Shown one piece after another: positions 59,453 to 60,000 of a DNA stretch of 60,000 nucleotides. The stretch covers positions 29,736,162 to 29,796,161 of the forward strand of contig OU612067.1 of assembly GCA_914767715.1 (NCBI GenBank), written 5' to 3'. Both the position numbers and the translations under genes were made by a program. The notes beneath the pieces were generated by a model. It was not told the origin of the DNA. It searched no databases and saw only the letters and a list, made by a program, of their open reading frames with translations. Within the stretch, counting starts at the first letter, position 1. Every line of letters starts with the position of its first letter. The DNA comes from Membranipora membranacea. Its lineage: Eukaryota > Bryozoa > Gymnolaemata > Cheilostomatida > Membraniporidae.

Positions 59453-59545
59453 CCCCCCTCCCTCCCTCCCTTCACCTGCTATCTACCTTATCAACCTAAT
59501 TAGTGGTTAACTAATTAGATTGCAGGTGAAGGAAGGGGGGGGGGT
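59453..59545. repeat. C-rich/G-rich hairpin
   Basis: CCTCCCTTCACCTGC and GCAGGTGAAGGAAGGGGG form a stem across about 42 bases, and the loop itself contains the inverted pair CTAATTAG..CTAATTAG. The G side has a run of ten G. Confidence 0.75.
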
Positions 59546-59782
59546 GAATGAAATCTGTCTCTTAAAGTATTGTCAATTGTTCGATTGTGGTTATCATGGG
59601 GCATTTAACTTCCCAACATATGTTGGTGTGTGGGTAATTCTAGGTCACAGGCCCTAAAAAAAATTAAACAGCATAAAACTTCTTTCTAATTTATAGTCAA
59701 CTAAACGTATAGCCTTGGGAGTAAGTATTAGCTAAAGTTTAATTTAGCTAGTCTTGAGATGACTTAATGTAAGCTAGCATTA
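59546..59782. other. No supported gene
   Basis: Short spacer before the third arm copy. Confidence 0.4.
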
Positions 59783-60000
59783 AACCCCGATCACCAGAGG
59801 AAGGAAACCAGTGCAGACCTTGCCTTTTGCCAATGGTATTGAATTCAAATGATTTGTTGGCTGTACAGAGTCTCAACTGCGTCACAGTGGTCATTTCATT
59901 ATAATAAGCAGTGATCGGGGAGGGGGGCGGATTGCATATAATATTACATGTGTGGGCTCTTTGAGTTGCAAGCATGTACTTCGCCTTAATTCAAGGTCAA
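59783..60000 (-). repeat. Third, partial copy of the arm repeat
   Basis: All 218 bases are identical to 57723-57940 (offset exactly 2060) and continue past the window edge. The copy starts two bases outside the CCCCGATCAC terminus. Confidence 0.95.

Overview
This is a eukaryotic, almost certainly invertebrate metazoan, genomic window. It is AT-rich, its genes have several exons with GT..AG introns, and it is dominated by repeats. The host genes I can support encode secreted immune-type proteins: cysteine-stabilised (CS-alpha-beta) peptides and PAN/Apple plus fucolectin-type (FTP, F5/8C-like) lectins. Phylum cannot be fixed from sequence alone. Short introns and the lectin architecture would fit a sponge, cnidarian or other marine invertebrate, but that is inference. 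Most of the DNA is mobile elements and inverted duplications. Layout: 1-4431 holds no recognisable gene. 4432-7152 is one arm of a nearly identical inverted duplication whose partner is 56009-59284; a third partial copy runs off the window from 59783. The arms carry conserved exon-like ORFs, including a two-exon, 62-codon, membrane-type ORF. 7152-10305 holds relics of retroelement ORFs and of an LTR-retroelement integrase with an OTU-like domain. 10731-14668 is a decayed CR1/L2-like LINE on the minus strand. 15366-15756 is a hAT-type MITE with an 8-bp target duplication. 17460-18150 is a second relic of the ORF seen at 7152-8086. From about 19150 to 39775 the sequence is one diverged 20-kb palindrome. 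Each arm carries one three-exon CS-alpha-beta peptide gene, and the two genes point outward (minus at 23.5-24.8 kb, plus at 31.8-32.9 kb). The two peptides have opposite predicted net charge and differ by one residue in the helix cysteine spacing. The centre of the palindrome is occupied by a separate nested foldback element (27572-29473). Arm-specific insertions are an LTR-like element and a LINE in the left arm and a candidate 5.5-kb DNA transposon in the right arm; they can be recognised because the other arm lacks them. A tRNA-derived SINE follows at about 39.9-40.3 kb. 41273-44710 and 50399-53790 are a tandem duplication, each unit holding one intact six-exon gene for a secreted PAN-FTP lectin with exon lengths 2-6 identical between copies, plus extra partial copies of the last exon. 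Between and after them lie a duplicated 350-bp segment, a signal-peptide-like exon, and two copies of a GC-richer gag-like element. How they work together: the two host gene families recognised here are both of secreted, defence-type architecture, and both are duplicated locally. I infer a small immune-gene neighbourhood expanding by inverted and tandem duplication inside repeat-rich DNA. All gene models are read by eye and lack transcript support.
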